This document shows positions 35,901 through 47,640 of a stretch of 64,000 nt of DNA, in pieces. Origin of the DNA: Amia ocellicauda (Eukaryota > Chordata > Actinopteri > Amiiformes > Amiidae); NCBI RefSeq assembly GCF_036373705.1, contig NC_089864.1:16259501-16323500 (forward strand), in the 5' to 3' direction. Each line of letters begins with the position of its first letter. Position 1 is the first letter of the stretch. The translations under genes and the position numbers were made by a program. The notes under the pieces are model-generated. The model had not been told where the DNA came from. It did no database searches and worked only from the letters and a program-made list of their open reading frames with translations.

Positions 35901-38900
35901 TCAAGCAAACTATAATTGTGCTTTGTATACAACACAGAGGTTTGTTTAATATACATGAATAAATGCAAATTTGGACAGATTTGTCAACATAACTGATGCC
36001 TCAATTATTTATATGATGTGATTGTATGGATAGATAGACTGATAGATAGATTCTGACAGAGTTATGGCAAATGGGTGAGTAGTTGATATTAAGTCAAAGT
36101 AGAAGATGGGTGTTTTCAAAGATAAGATTTTTACTTTTTTAATTTTTACTATTATTTTCAGAAATAGCCAAAGGCAATTTCTGTTACAGTGTTTTTGATG
36201 CATGATTACATTTCGTTGATAAAGTAGCTCTTTATAATCCCCATTGAAAAATACTAGAATTGTTATACTAATAAAATATATTTCTAAGCAGGCTTATACT
36301 TGAATTTTTTATTGTATCAGAAGTCATTATATTATTACAGTTGCTTTCATTCAAAGTATTAGTAAGTTTTGAAATGCTGTCGTTGAGTTAAGCAAAGTGC
36401 ATTTCAATATTAACATATATTTAAGTATTTTACTTCTGTGTCCTATTTTTACTTACAGGAATATACATTGTTTTAAATAAGTCTAAACTTTGTGGAAAAG
36501 TGAAGAAAAATCTGAATATTGTGTTAATGGGTTTAATATTGACTGCATAATGAATCATTAAAGTCTGATGCACTACCAGAGCCAATTATACCTGATGAAA
36601 CAACAAAAGGCAATCATCTTAAAACAAGAAGGTCGATCTTTTCAAGGAGACTGATTTCTCAAACAACTAACAATGAATAATATATGATAATTTAGACTTT
36701 AACTTAAGTAATTTTAAATTATTTTCCTTTATGTAAAATAGTCATAAATAGCCCTAAAGTGTCTTAATTGTGCTTGAAATCAATAGGTTGAATTCATTAT
36801 TTGTAATTAAGATAGACTGTTGAATGATTTAAACCAATGTTCTCTGTGGACCACTTAAACCTAGAGAATGATCATGTTCAAAACAATAAAGAGTATAATT
36901 TAACAAAACAGAATAAGCACCAATAATTAATTATTAACACTATTACCTCAAGTCTGAAATAATGATTATACTTTGAGTTTCACAGAGTAGAAATCCTCAT
37001 CCCAAACAGAGTTGTAGTCCAACTTTAAATCCAACCTTAGTCTGGACCCTTAGGGATTCTCAGGAGTGAGAATTGTGAAGTGACAGTCTTTGTGGTGACA
37101 GATGTGTTTGCTTTGTGGTCAGGGATGCTGTAAGTTGGCACTGGAGTCAGGGTTTTTATGATCAGAATGACAGTAGAGGGTAATTGTGTATACCTGTTTT
37201 TGACATTTCCAAGAAGCAGCCCAGTAGATCTAAATCCCCCATCAATATACATTTAGAAGCTGCTGTGATCTCTTCACATGAGAACAGAGGCAAGTGAAGA
37301 ATGTCATATAGACAGTTTCATGGACAGTTTTCCACTTCTCTACTTCAAATGATATATTCTTACATTTGTGATGTTGTTTCCGTTTCATTTTTTAAATTTG
37401 GTCTTCCATTGACATTCATAAATTCTGCTGCTGCTCTTTTCCAATTCATGTAAGGTTCCCATGGAGCAGACCAGTTTGAGAACCTCTGATTTAAACAAAT
37501 TTTAAAACAAACAAAAACATAAGTCCACTTTGAAGATGCAAAAAATAGCAAAGAAGAAACAGTGATAGGACTTGTCAAGGTTGTGTCACTTCTAGACATT
37601 GTACACCTTTAGGAACACTCTAACATAAATCTAACATAAGAGAGCTTCTAGATTAAATTCATAACATTTTCAGGTAGAGAAACATTAAGATACTTTTGTT
37701 CATATAATACCAACCCATCGTCATACAGCCGACACTTCAGGATCGATTTTAGAAAGTATGCAAACATATTGATATTCAAGCCCTTAGTTCCAATATTGGA
37801 ATTTACACTGAATTACATATACAGATTTTCAAGTAAGTAAAGCAAAAGTAAGTAAAGTGCCTTCATTAAGTGTAAGCATGTGTCATTTCCTAATCTAAGA
37901 CATTTGATGGCAGAATTGGCATCAAATAATATGCCATTTTCAATACAGTGTAGCAAGAACAAATCCATCCAAACCTTAAACTCATCAAGTCAATGGTAGG
38001 TTTCTAAAATATATAGTATGATCATCACTATAATGCTACAACTTAGGTGCCTCTAATGTTTCCTGTGACATCAAGACAAGTTATAATTTTTGTATGTGCA
38101 GTGCTGTATATTCTGGATTGTTTTAAAAGAGAATCAAAGCTTTTTAATATGGCCAGCAAACACAATACTTACTTTGCTTAGTTTCAGTGTACATACAGAT
38201 AGGAAGTGATTGCCAATAATCAAGGAGGTGACAATTTTAACTAAATAACATTTTATTAAAACAGAATATAAAGTAAGTTTCTGCATTCCCCAGTCTTCAG
38301 AGACGTGTGGTTCTGACAGTTCAGCATCTAATGTTTTGTCTGTACTTTCACTATACAGAATGGCACACTAACAGCTGTTACACACAACAGCTACTGTATA
38401 ATTAAATTACATTAACCTATAGCCACACAAATTGAACCTCATGCACTGATATGTGCTTCAGTTCGTTACGTCTTGTTGGCGTGTTATTATTGAGTATAGT
38501 ATTGAGTGTTATATGAAGATTACAGCTTACATTCAAGCATTTAATAGGAAGGTCTACAGGGAGTGATACATTGCCAAATTATAACTCTGTTGCCTCAAAA
38601 GACTATGTATCTTATCAGCCTTCTACATTAAGGTTACCCTTGAAGCACATCAGGTAATAAAATGTACATTCATTGCATTTATACTGTAACAGGATATTTC
38701 AATATGAAATCCACACCACAATTAAGAGAAAACAATAGTACATTTTCCAGCAAGTGACGGGAATATTCTTCCATTTGTTGCACAATAGTGACCTCAGCAG
38801 GCACTAGCTATCAACAGCAAGCAATAGTGCCAGCAATGGGTTTTATTAACAAAACAATCTATTCTGCAATACATTATCTCTAAGGACCAGTTATACTGGG

Positions 38901-39480
38901 TTTCATCGTTTAAACATTTGCTTAGGAAATGATCTTCTAAAACAGTATTATGGAAAAAAAACTAAATATATTTTGATACAAGTTCTTAAAATGTGTATAC
39001 ACTCAAAATACATTTCTATCTTCATAGTGCATAGTTTCCTTGGACTAAAACTGAATAGTGTTACTGAAATATTACAAAATTCTGCATTTGAAATATATGA
39101 TGCTCTTTTAAATGCTGCTGCTGCTGACATTGAAATATGGTCAAGGGCAGGAAATAGATATATACATTCAATATTTTGTGCATAAACTCTTAAATAGTAT
39201 ACTTCATCACTTTATACCAAATTACTTAATTTAAATGGAATGTGGTAGTATCAGTATTTTAAATCTATTTTTAATTAAATATGCATATTTGTAATCTGCA
39301 CCCCCACCCCCTTTTCTCCCACCTTGACAACTCTTACAACAATTCAGCACCTCAACAAAAAACACATTTGTCTGGTTCACCTGAATTCAACTTAGTGAAA
39401 TCCAAAGTGTAAAAAATCAGAAAGGACGCCTTGACTTCCTCAGGACATCCTGATGAGGACCTTTATAAGTAGTGGTGATG
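33000..39480. other. kcnc2-caps2 intergenic region
   Basis: About 6.5 kb between the 5' end of kcnc2 and the 3' end of caps2. Apart from a LINE-like relic near 35050-35290 I see no exon, RNA gene or element with terminal repeats. Short open frames here lack coding character. Distal kcnc2 control elements could be present but cannot be told by eye. Confidence 0.6.
35050..35290 (+). repeat. Possible LINE ORF2 3' relic
   Basis: A broken frame reads KSLLTFKALHGQAF, resembling the KxLLLTFKALHGxAPxYL motif close to the end of many vertebrate LINE ORF2 proteins. Stops and frameshifts are frequent. Family not assignable. Confidence 0.35.
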
Positions 39481-39483
39481 ATA

Positions 39484-39489
39484 TTTATT
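39484..39489 (-). terminator. Candidate poly(A) signal of caps2
   Basis: AATAAA on the minus strand about 145 nt past the caps2 stop codon. It is the first one downstream, so it is a reasonable candidate. Confidence 0.4.
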
Positions 39490-39633
39490 TGCAAGTGATT
39501 ATTTCTCGTACAAATTGCTATCAGCATTTAGGAGTAACAAGATTTTGTGGATCCCCTTCATTGTTTGCCAATACCATGAACACATCCTTCAAACACATTA
39601 AACGTTTCATAACGTTTCATAGTCTCTGAATAT

Positions 39634-39809
39634 TTAAATCCCCCATGAATTCTTCAAGACATTGGCAAAGTCTTCATCAGCAGCTATTCCAATACTTAGT
39701 CCTTCATTATAGTCTTCAAACTCACAGTATGAGACTTCCCTGGGGTCTCTGCAAGCTCCCTGCAGCGTCTCCACGAACCCAGTCCTCAGCTGCTCCTCAG
39801 TGGTTTCAC
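39634..39809 (-). CDS. caps2: caps2 last coding exon (calcyphosin-2 C-terminus)
   Basis: The exon encodes the 58 C-terminal residues of a calcyphosin-family EF-hand protein. It starts after an AG at 39811-39810 with codon-splitting phase 1, completing Gly in HPKVLSG-ETTEEQ, and ends NVLKNSWGI-stop. The order SGE-TEEQL, then VSYCEFEDYNEGLSIG, then DEDF and the terminal SWGI, is the calcyphosin pattern after the last EF loop. The EF-hand loop here is degenerate: it lacks the usual acidic residues at positions 1, 3 and 5, so Ca2+ binding by this hand is doubtful. The exon joins the one at 42307-42403 in frame. Adjacency to kcnc2 in the same orientation matches the human order (from memory). Confidence 0.8.
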
Positions 39810-40435
39810 CTGCATCAATGTATGTGGCATGTATGTTACAATGGCGAGACAGAACCATGAATATCCTGGTTTATGAATTACTCAGCAGGCCGAGTTCACC
39901 ACATGTGCCAACTGTAACATGTTCAATGTAACAAGATGAGAGAAGGCAAGATACATATTGTATATTCCTTAGTGCCTGATTATTATTGAATGGACTGTGG
40001 TCCGCATTACATCAGAAATGAGAATCATTTTGCTAATGTGCCGCTTCTAAAACCAATCATGGCTGATGGCATGCAACTGAGCATATGAATGAGCCTGGTA
40101 TTGGCAGGTATATTGATTTTAGACACACATTTAGACACGCTACCCTGAATGGAAGTGCAAGAAAGCACAAAAAGGACAAAAGCAACAAAATGAAATCTAG
40201 ACAGACCAGTAGTGTGAAACAGAAAACACTTCTGTCTGCTGACTAACTATACGCACAGAACAAACACAAAAACGTGTTCAGTTCTACATTCTGTACATCA
40301 TTTGTTCAACTTCAGCGCTGTTAACTTCACAGGTCTCTTCAGGGGACAGAGCAAACCATTTTCAGTCACTTTATATTTCTGTATTCAGTCAAACTGCACA
40401 CTAGTGCCATTAAAGTTTTTCATGTCATCTATATA

Positions 40436-41665
40436 TACACTCACCTAAAGGATTATTAGGAACACCATACTAATACTGTGTTTGACCCCCTTTCGCCTTC
40501 AGAACTGCCTTAATTCTACGTGGCATTGATTCAACAAGGTGCTGAAAGCATTCTTTAGAAATGTTGGCCCATATTGATAGGATAGCATCTTGCAGTTGAT
40601 GGAGATTTGTGGGATGCACATCCAGGGCACGAAGCTCCCGTTCCACCACATCCCAAAGAGGCTCTATTGGGTTGAGATCTGGTGACTGTGGGGGCCAGTT
40701 TAGTACAGTGAACTCATTGTCATGTTCAAGAAACCAATTTGAAATGATTCGACCTTTGTGACATGGTGCATTATCCTGCTGGAAGTAGCCATCAGAGGAT
40801 GGGTACATGGTGGTCATAAAGGGATGGACATGGTCAGAAACAATGCTCAGGTAGGCCGTGGCATTTAAACGATGCCCAATTGGCACTACGGGGCCTAAAG
40901 TGTGCCAAGAAAACATCCCCCACACCATTACACCACCACCACCAGCCTGCACAGTGGTAACAAGGCATGATGGATCCATGTTCTCATTCTGTTTATGCCA
41001 AATTCTGACTCTACCATCTGAATGTCTCAACAGAAATCGAGACTCATCAGACCAGGCAACATTTTTCCAGTCTTCAACTGTCCAATTTTGGTGAGCTTGT
41101 GCAAATTGTAGCCTCTTTTTCCTATTTGTAGTAGAGATGAGTGGTACCCGGTGGGGTCTTCTGCTGTTGTAGCCCATCCGCCTCAAGGTTGTACGTGTTG
41201 TGGCTTCACAAATGCTTTGCTGCATACCTCGGTTGTAACGAGTGGTTATTTCAGTCAAAGTTGCTCTTCTATCAGCTTGAATCAGTCGGCCCATTCTCCT
41301 CTGACCTCTAGCATCAACAAGGCATTTTCGCCCACAGGACTGCCGCATACTGGATGTTTTTCCCTTTTCACACCATTCTTTGTAAACCTTAGAAATGGTC
41401 GTGCGTGAAAATCCCAGTAACTGAGCAGATTGTGAAATACTCAGACCGGCCCGTCTGGCACCAAAAACCATGCCATGCCACGCTCAAAATTGCTTAAATC
41501 ACCTTTCTTTCCCATTCAGACATTCAGTTTGGAGTTCAGGAGATTGTCTTGACCAGGACCACACCCCTAAATGCATTGAAGCAACTGCCATGTGATTGGT
41601 TGGTTAGATAATTGCATTCATGAGAAATTGAACAGGTGTTCCTAATAATCCTTTAGGTGAGTGTA
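40436..41665 (-). mobile_element. Tc1/mariner element A (about 1.23 kb), nearly intact
   Basis: Terminal inverted repeats begin CACTCACCTAAAGGATTATT at 40438 and mirror at 41663, flanked by TA on each side, the Tc1/mariner target duplication. A single transposase gene fills the element on the minus strand. A second copy lies at 61834-63059 in the opposite orientation. It sits within the last intron of caps2 on the sense strand of that gene. Confidence 0.95.
40470..41471 (-). CDS. Tc1/mariner transposase A, 333 codons open, 5' start frameshifted
   Basis: Cut-and-paste DDE transposase. The N-terminal helix-turn-helix region (SISQSAQLLGFSRTTISKVY) is followed by the catalytic motifs WSDESRF, QQDNAPCH and SPDLNPIE. 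I count 36 residues between the second Asp and the Glu, so the triad is DD36E rather than the common DD34E. The natural start is MGKKGDLSNFERGM upstream, but a 5-bp duplication (GGCATGGCATGG on the minus strand, at about 41468-41479) shifts it out of frame. The open frame therefore begins at an internal Met, about 13-14 residues short. It may be inactive or weakly active. NPIEP replaces NPIEH of copy B next to the catalytic Glu. Confidence 0.9.
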   Translation of the reverse strand: MVFGARRAGLSISQSAQLLGFSRTTISKVYKEWCEKGKTSSMRQSCGRKCLVDARGQRRMGRLIQADRRATLTEITTRYNRGMQQSICEATTRTTLRRMGYNSRRPHRVPLISTTNRKKRLQFAQAHQNWTVEDWKNVAWSDESRFLLRHSDGRVRIWHKQNENMDPSCLVTTVQAGGGGVMVWGMFSWHTLGPVVPIGHRLNATAYLSIVSDHVHPFMTTMYPSSDGYFQQDNAPCHKGRIISNWFLEHDNEFTVLNWPPQSPDLNPIEPLWDVVERELRALDVHPTNLHQLQDAILSIWANISKECFQHLVESMPRRIKAVLKAKGGQTQY

Positions 41666-42306
41666 TATTAAGATGAAATCCCAGAACTACTGCTGCTTAT
41701 TATTTCAGAAAAAGATGCTTCATGAATACAGGCCTGCATTTTATGCAATCCCACTTTCTAGGGCTACAACTCATGGTTATGTTATCTTCATAAATAACCA
41801 ACGATTAAAAGAAAAAAAAAAACACTTTAAATCATTTCAATTAGTCCTTCTATGAATGTGCATTAGTTGTTGATTAAGAGACAGCAACATTTATATTTAT
41901 TTATATTATATTTAGCAATATTTAGTCATGCATCCCTTTATTACTAATAAATCTTATTTAATTAGATTTCTTAGAGTGTAAATCAATACATTTGTTTCAG
42001 TGAACTAGTAGGAACACAGATTTGTAATTTGGATTACAATTTGCTATTGAATTGAAACATTGTCAGTTGGTTAACCCTGCCTTCTTTCATAGTGACGTTC
42101 TGTAAACTTCAGCATGAGAAGAAACTCATTCAGCATCTACAGAATTTGTAACAACTGACATATAATTTTAGCTCTTACATTATCAGGCTTTAGCCTTTAT
42201 CATTAACATTACATATAAACAAAAAAAGGTGAGATGCATCAAAATACATGTATATTTCATGCAGAAGTCTTTTCATTACAACCATCTATAAGGTGTCTTA
42301 TCTCAC

Positions 42307-42403
42307 CTGACAATACTTTTGGATGACCCTTGGCGCAGTAGAACTTTTCAATGTCAGTCATAGGAATAGGGCCAGTCTTGTTTGGGTCAAGCTTCATATA
42401 GGC
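42307..42403 (-). CDS. caps2: caps2 penultimate coding exon (EF-hand part)
   Basis: A 97-nt exon bounded by an acceptor CTTCTCAG and a donor GTGAGA. It reads AYMKLDPNKTGPIPMTDIEK, then FYCAKGHPKVLS plus one base. DPNKTGPIPMTDIEK is an EF-hand loop followed by the exit helix, with Asp at loop position 1 and other ligands weak. HPKVLSG continues directly into the last exon at 39809 with matching phase. HPKV-SGE at this point is characteristic of calcyphosins. Upstream exons must lie at higher coordinates but were not recognised, unless 45659-45886 is one. Confidence 0.8.
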
Positions 42404-43584
42404 CTGAGAAGCCATCAGATAGATGTACATATTCAGTCTGTGAGGTCCCAGGTGATGGAGAATGGACTTGTCACTGAATATAATAACTGTCCAAACCTGT
42501 TCGCTCAGGTATTGAGAAAGCGGCCATGACAAATTGAGGCAACAGAGTCAGCATCATTGCGATGGGAAAAAAAATTACTTTGTCTTTAGAGTCCAGACAA
42601 AATCAATTCAAGAAAACATTCTTGAACCAAAAAGGTTCCATAAATTCAGTGAAAAAGAAAAAAAAAAGATGAAAAACAAAGAAAACAATCTAAACCAGTA
42701 CTAATGGGAAAACTCTAAATAACAGTAAAAACTGCATTAGGCACACCACAAACAGCACCACTACTTGCTAGTGACCCTTCCTCTTCAGCAGCAGAAAGAG
42801 AAGGCCTCATTCTTGTCTGTTTGTACAGCATTTATACTCATTCCCCAGAAATGGAGGAGTCCACCCCCCATTACAGAGGGAGGGAAAAGAGAAAACAAAA
42901 CAATCATTCTATTTGTACAAAACCTAAGCACAGAATAATCAACATTAATAATCATTTCTGTCAGTCTAACGGGATAATACCTTGCATGCAAAGTTCCAAG
43001 TGATTATGTAGAGAATGCATCTTCTGGTACATCAGAATCTGCCAAATACAGCAGCTTCAATATTCTCATGAGGGGAATATTATAAAGTATGTATATGTGG
43101 CAATTTGCAGCCAGCCTGGGCCGTGACTCGCACAGAACCTCACTTCTGCCCAGGACTAGCTTAATCAATCGACTACGGCACCTTGGGATTTTCACCCAAT
43201 AAATAGTTGAAACTAAGGCCTAGTCCCCCAGTGCAGTTCCTTCTTAAGCAAATAAGAAGGTGCAGAGACGTGAAATTAAAAGTAGTAACAATTTCTTAAA
43301 TGATAAAGTATTTCTTTTTTTCCTGAAGAGATTAAAATACATACAACAAATTCAAATCTGACAATCACCACCAGAGGGCGACCAACACACACATCAGTCC
43401 AACCAAAGCAATAGACTACAAGTGTCATTACAATCAATCTTAAACACCAAGACCACTGGTGAATAAATATAACAATGAATGATAGTAAACCACTCAACAC
43501 ATACTTTCATAAAGAAAACACACCATGTATAAACCAGTGAAACAAAATAAAGAATATCAAAGGAGTAAGTGTGGCAATTGGGGG
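42404..43584. other. caps2 intron or flank without recognised features
   Basis: AT-rich, with A-rich tracts at about 42650-42670. I see no exon or element ends. Confidence 0.5.
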
Positions 43585-44965
43585 AGTCGTCAGGCACAGG
43601 CTTAGCAGTCATATTTGGAATACAGAAGTTCCACAATTACATCTACGGTCAACATTTTACAATCTGCACAGACCACAAACCACTTTTGAATGAGATGAAA
43701 GCTGTTCCAAGATGGCATCACCCAGAATCCAGAGGTGGGCAATGACCTTAAGAGCATATGAATATGCAATTCAGTATAAACCTGGGAAAGATCATGGTAA
43801 TGCAGATGCAGTCGCCTCCTATTACCAGAGACACCAGCAGCAGGAATGCTTAAAGACTGGGTTTTATTGATGGACCACTCGGATATGCCCCCAGTAACTG
43901 CTTCACACATGAAGCTGTGGATAGGGAAGGACCCGATGTTGGCGAGAGTACGTCCTCAGAGGCTGGCATGTGCAAGTAAATGAAACTGAATTGATGGCCT
44001 TCTTTTCCAGAAAAGATGAGCTGAGTGTAACAGATGGTTGTATACTCTGGGCAGCCAGGATTGTTGTTCCAAAACCAGGTTGTGCACAAATCTTGAATCA
44101 GTTACACCATGCTCACCCTGGAACGACACGCATGAAAGGTCTAGCTAGGAGCTATGTTTGGTGGCCAGGGATGGATGAAGACATCAAAAGGCAAATCAAA
44201 TACACCAGAAAGCACTTGCTCAAGCACCATTGCATCCTTGGGAGTGGCCCGACAGACCATGGAAAAGACTACACATAGCTTATGCAGGCCCATTCCTAGG
44301 AAAGATGTTCCTGGTGGTAGATGCACATTCAAAATGGACAGATGTTCATCTTTCCAATTCATCAATGGCTGCAGCAACAATAGAGAAACTTCGACTCAGT
44401 TTCAGTTCACATGGATTACTGGAAACTATAGTGTCAGATAATGCCACCGCCTTCCTCAGTTCAGAGTGTCAAAGTTTCATGAAAGCAAATGACATTAGCC
44501 ATATAACAACAGCACCTTACCATCCTGCATCTAATGGCTTAGCTGAGAGGGCTGTACAAACGGTGAAAGAGTACTTAAAGAAGATACCGGGAGACACATT
44601 GGAAGTAAAACTGACCAGAACATTGTTTAGTTATAGGATTACCCCACAGACAATGACAGGATTGTCCACGGCAGAAATGCTCATGGGAAGAAAACTGAGA
44701 TCTATTCAACCTTTTACAACCTGACCTGAAAGGTTGCATGTAGAAGAAACAACTGCAAGACAAAGACAGACATGACAAGCATGCCAAGATCAGAACATTT
44801 GGGAGAGGCGATCTAGTGTATGTCAGGAATTTTGGGCCAGGGGAAAGGTGGATTCCAGCAACTGTGCAAGATTCAACGGGACCGGTTTCATATACTGCTA
44901 CATTGGGAAACGGACGTGTAGTGCGATGCCATGTGGATCAAATGAGGCAACAACAGCGACAATAA
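43585..44965 (+). mobile_element. Ty3/Gypsy retrotransposon fragment: RNase H to integrase end
   Basis: The translated order is a retrotransposon RNase H piece (LAVIFGIQKFHNYIYGQHFT, CTDHKPLLNEM, then IQYKPGKDHGNADA), an integrase zinc-finger remnant (HAHPGTTRMKGLARSYVWWP), a catalytic core and a C-terminal domain. The core (44230-44724) keeps all three acidic residues: FLVVDAHSKW, IVSDNATAF and NGLAERAVQTVKEY. After a frameshift near 44720 the C-terminal part reads FGRGDLVYVRNFGPG and GPVSYTATLGNGRVVRC and ends with TAA at about 44964. Frameshifts and stops disrupt the region before 44000. No LTRs were identified. Confidence 0.85.
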
Positions 44966-46435
44966 CAAAAAGAAAGTTGGTAAAACATTTATTCGCTAAC
45001 GCAAACACAACATGCAAATAGGCTGACACTAAATTAAAGATTAGTGTCTAAGCATTATTTTCTCTTCAATCATAATGAGGAGAAAATATGAACTTAAATA
45101 ATTTCATTCAGAATGACAAAGTTTGCTCCATGTAACAATGTTTTTCAGAGTACTACCTACAACTGTCAGATAGATAAGATGAAAAAAATCAGTTAGTGGC
45201 TACTTTACAAAGGTGAAAAAATCGATCGTTATACTAACTAAAGTATAAACAATCCAAAAACAGAGAAAAATTGGATGTTTATACTTACTTAGCTGGTGAA
45301 AACTCAAGAAGGTCCGAGGTCCGGACCACAGCGACCGAGTGGTTACTCATCTCATCCCCTTTTATTTCAATGCAAGTGCTAATGACTGATATTGAGACAT
45401 CTGTTTTCTTTCAATCTTAAGTTTCAATCTATTGCATATTTGTTTAAATCCACAAAGTTTTTGTATAATCATAACAAACGCAGTCACTTGTTTCTATTCA
45501 CCAGACACAGTCAATGCAATATATTGAAATAAACCACACACAATCAATTCAATGTAGTGCCTTTGTGAAGCATCTCCTCCATCAAGTGATCCCTGTAGGC
45601 TTACAGACGTTTGAAAGCGTTGACAATCCCTGTGTGTTGGTGTGCTTGTCTCTGTAGTTTATTCCACTACACTGTTTGAGAGTTGTGAAGCTATAGTGCT
45701 GGTGCTGCTGTTCATTTCTGACTTGGCCTGGATCGGTTCAAATGAGCAGATCAGTGCTGACCTTTCTCTGTCCCCCCGTCCATAAATACTGTATGTTTTG
45801 TGCGCATCTTTAAATACAAGTGGGACAACAGAGCAGGGAGAAGCTCGTTTACTAAGTTGTAAGATCTGCTCTGGAGTAACAAACATTAAGACTGAGGCTC
45901 TAGTGTCAAACGGTTAGGATTTTACTTGGTGATGTGAAACCACATTACCTTCAAGCGTGGTTTCTCTATAACTGGGACCTACTATGGTTTCTTGTAAGTG
46001 CAGTACTTAGGGTGTTTTCACATATAGCTTGTTTCTAGTGAACTGTTCACATCTGTTTTCAATGAAAAGGGGGAAAAAACTCAGTTCCTCTTGAATTCAT
46101 ATAGGTCCCTTATGTTCTCTAAGGTGAAAAGGCACATACAGTACACTAATGCTTGGTACAGTTAATTTCAAAAAGGACCATTGGTAGGTGTACATTCACA
46201 ATGCACTATTTCAGTCTATGTCAATCCCTTTTCCCCAATTAACTGACATCAGATCCACTGATTAATAAGTTAGTGTCTTTATATAGTGGCCTCCATGTAT
46301 GTTTGATTATATGTTTGATTAAGTGCAAGTGTGCAATTGTTATTTTTTGCTCCAATTAAAATACATATAAATATTAACAACACTGCAAAGCATAATATTT
46401 TACAAATAATGGCATATGAATTCATTTATTTTAAA
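44966..46435. other. Region with little recognisable content
   Basis: AT-rich sequence between the Gypsy fragment and a Tc1 relic. The only item of interest is the open frame at 45659-45886, listed separately. Confidence 0.5.
45659..45886 (-). other. Candidate coding exon (unrecognised)
   Basis: A 75-codon open frame whose protein has ordinary codon and residue balance, for example HKTYSIYGRGDRERSALICS and FEPIQAKSEMNSSTSTIASQ. On the minus strand an acceptor-like TTACTCCAG precedes it, and a donor-like AAAG/GTCAGC lies inside. It has the same strand as caps2 and lies upstream of its known exons, so a caps2 exon is one possibility. I cannot match it to that protein from memory. Confidence 0.25.
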
Positions 46436-46439
46436 GCAT

Positions 46440-46890
46440 ATGTCTGCAACCTGTATTCTTTCATAAATTTCTGACTCTGGAGGGATTTTTGACCCCTCTT
46501 CCTGCAGGATTTCTCCAGCTCCCTCAGATTTCTTGGTTTTCACTTGTTACTTCCTGCTTTGAGTTCAAACTACAGATTAGATGTAGGTTTGGAGATTGCA
46601 GTGGCCATTCAAGAACATTGATTTTGTCTTCACCATTGTGTTTTTAGCCCCACTTGCATGTAAGTCTGAATTTCTTACCCGAGTGAAACAGGTTTTTGGC
46701 CAAAATATTTGAACTGGTACATGCTTGAATCAATTGTTCCTTCAATTTTAATGAGGGCCAGGACTAGATGTAAAACAACCCCAAAGCAAAACAGATCCAC
46801 CTTCATATTCGACAGAAGGAATGATGTTCTCCTCAAAATGAGCCTCATACTGTCTGTGCCAAACACAGCACTGATGTCTGTAAAGCTCAG
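46440..46890 (-). pseudogene. Decayed Tc1-like transposase
   Basis: On the minus strand, pieces read RRTSFLLSNMKVDLFCFGVV (equivalent to KNIIPTVKHGGGSVMVWGC in Tc1), then after breaks VLEWPLQSPNLHLI (the WPxQSPDLNPIE catalytic block, with the Glu lost) and KPRNLRELEKSCRK. Numerous stops and shifts make it a dead relic of the classical Tc1 group, different from elements A and B. Confidence 0.7.
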
Positions 46891-47079
46891 TGTTTGTTAC
46901 ATTAAAACACAGTCCCAAGTTTCATTAAGATGCAGTTTTGGCAAATTCATACTACATTTATACAGAAATTGGAAACAACACAAACAAGCATGGGAAGATG
47001 TCTGCTTGGAATGATAAAAAGAGATAGAAAAACAAATAAATAGATCAGAGAACAAACAAACAAACATATACTGTATGAC

Positions 47080-47323
47080 ATAACTGAAAGAGTGAAGATG
47101 TTAAAATAACAATGGGCCGGACACATTGAGAGAAGAACAGACCAAAGATGAATGTAAGAAGCTTTACAATGGATCTCAAGAGATACAAAAAGACCAAGAA
47201 GAAACACACATAGAAGATGGGAACATGAAATCAGAAGCTGTGCTGCTGTGAGCTGGGGAAGTGTTCATTTGAAAACCAGTGGAAACATACTGGGGAGGCC
47301 TTCATCCAGCAGTAGATTGACAA

Positions 47324-47325
<2 letters not shown>
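47080..47325 (+). pseudogene. LINE ORF2 C-terminal relic (possibly R4/Dong-like)
   Basis: A broken frame resembles the end of an ORF2 with WAGHI-R-DQRW, RPRTRWED and W(K/E)HIGEAFIQQ-stop. Here it reads MGRTHEKKNRPKMNV and ends GEAFIQQ followed by TAG. It is followed immediately by a (GCT)n(GAT)n tail, as is usual for such elements. Confidence 0.55.
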
Positions 47326-47365
<40 letters not shown>

Positions 47366-47367
47366 AT
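47326..47367 (+). repeat. (GCT)n followed by (GAT)n simple repeat
   Basis: About ten GCT triplets followed by four GAT triplets, at the 3' end of the LINE relic. Confidence 0.95.
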
Positions 47368-47409
47368 CATTAGATAAAACCACACCTGTATATGCAGAAT
47401 CCAAATGAT

Positions 47410-47640
47410 CAATGTTTGACAGAAAACAGGAGACACTTCTTCACACAGAGAGGCGTCACAATCTGAAGAAACTCCCCAGTGATGTGGTTGAAGTGACAAT
47501 TTGGGAGCATTCAAAAATAGACTGGACAGGATCCTTGGATAACTTAGTTATTAATGGACACCAAACGAGCATGATGGGTCAAATGGCCTCCTCTCGATTG
47601 TACACTTTCTTATGTAATGTAAATGTATTTACTGGTTCTA
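47410..47640 (+). repeat. Retroelement 3' end with FFT-R and FKNRLD motifs
   Basis: The sequence CTTCTTCACACAGAGAGG, a GATGTGGTTGAAG box, then AATGGCCTCCTCTCG and TTTCTTATG make up a tail seen very widely in fish genomes. In translation it gives FFTHRE and FKNRLDRILG, similar to CR1/L2-type ORF2 C-termini. Confidence 0.45.

Larger units (their letters stand above)
39810..42306 (-). other. caps2 last intron
   Basis: Bounded by GTGAGA at the donor (42306 side) and GCAG at the acceptor. It contains the Tc1/mariner element at 40436-41665. The rest shows no further features. Confidence 0.7.

Noticed and set aside
40858-41408. Plus-strand frames opposite transposase A (and their equivalents 62102-62637)
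   Set aside because: Antisense shadows of the Tc1/mariner transposase.
43080-43200. tRNA-like stretch on the minus strand
   Set aside because: Weak resemblance to a B box only; no acceptor stem or A box could be paired.
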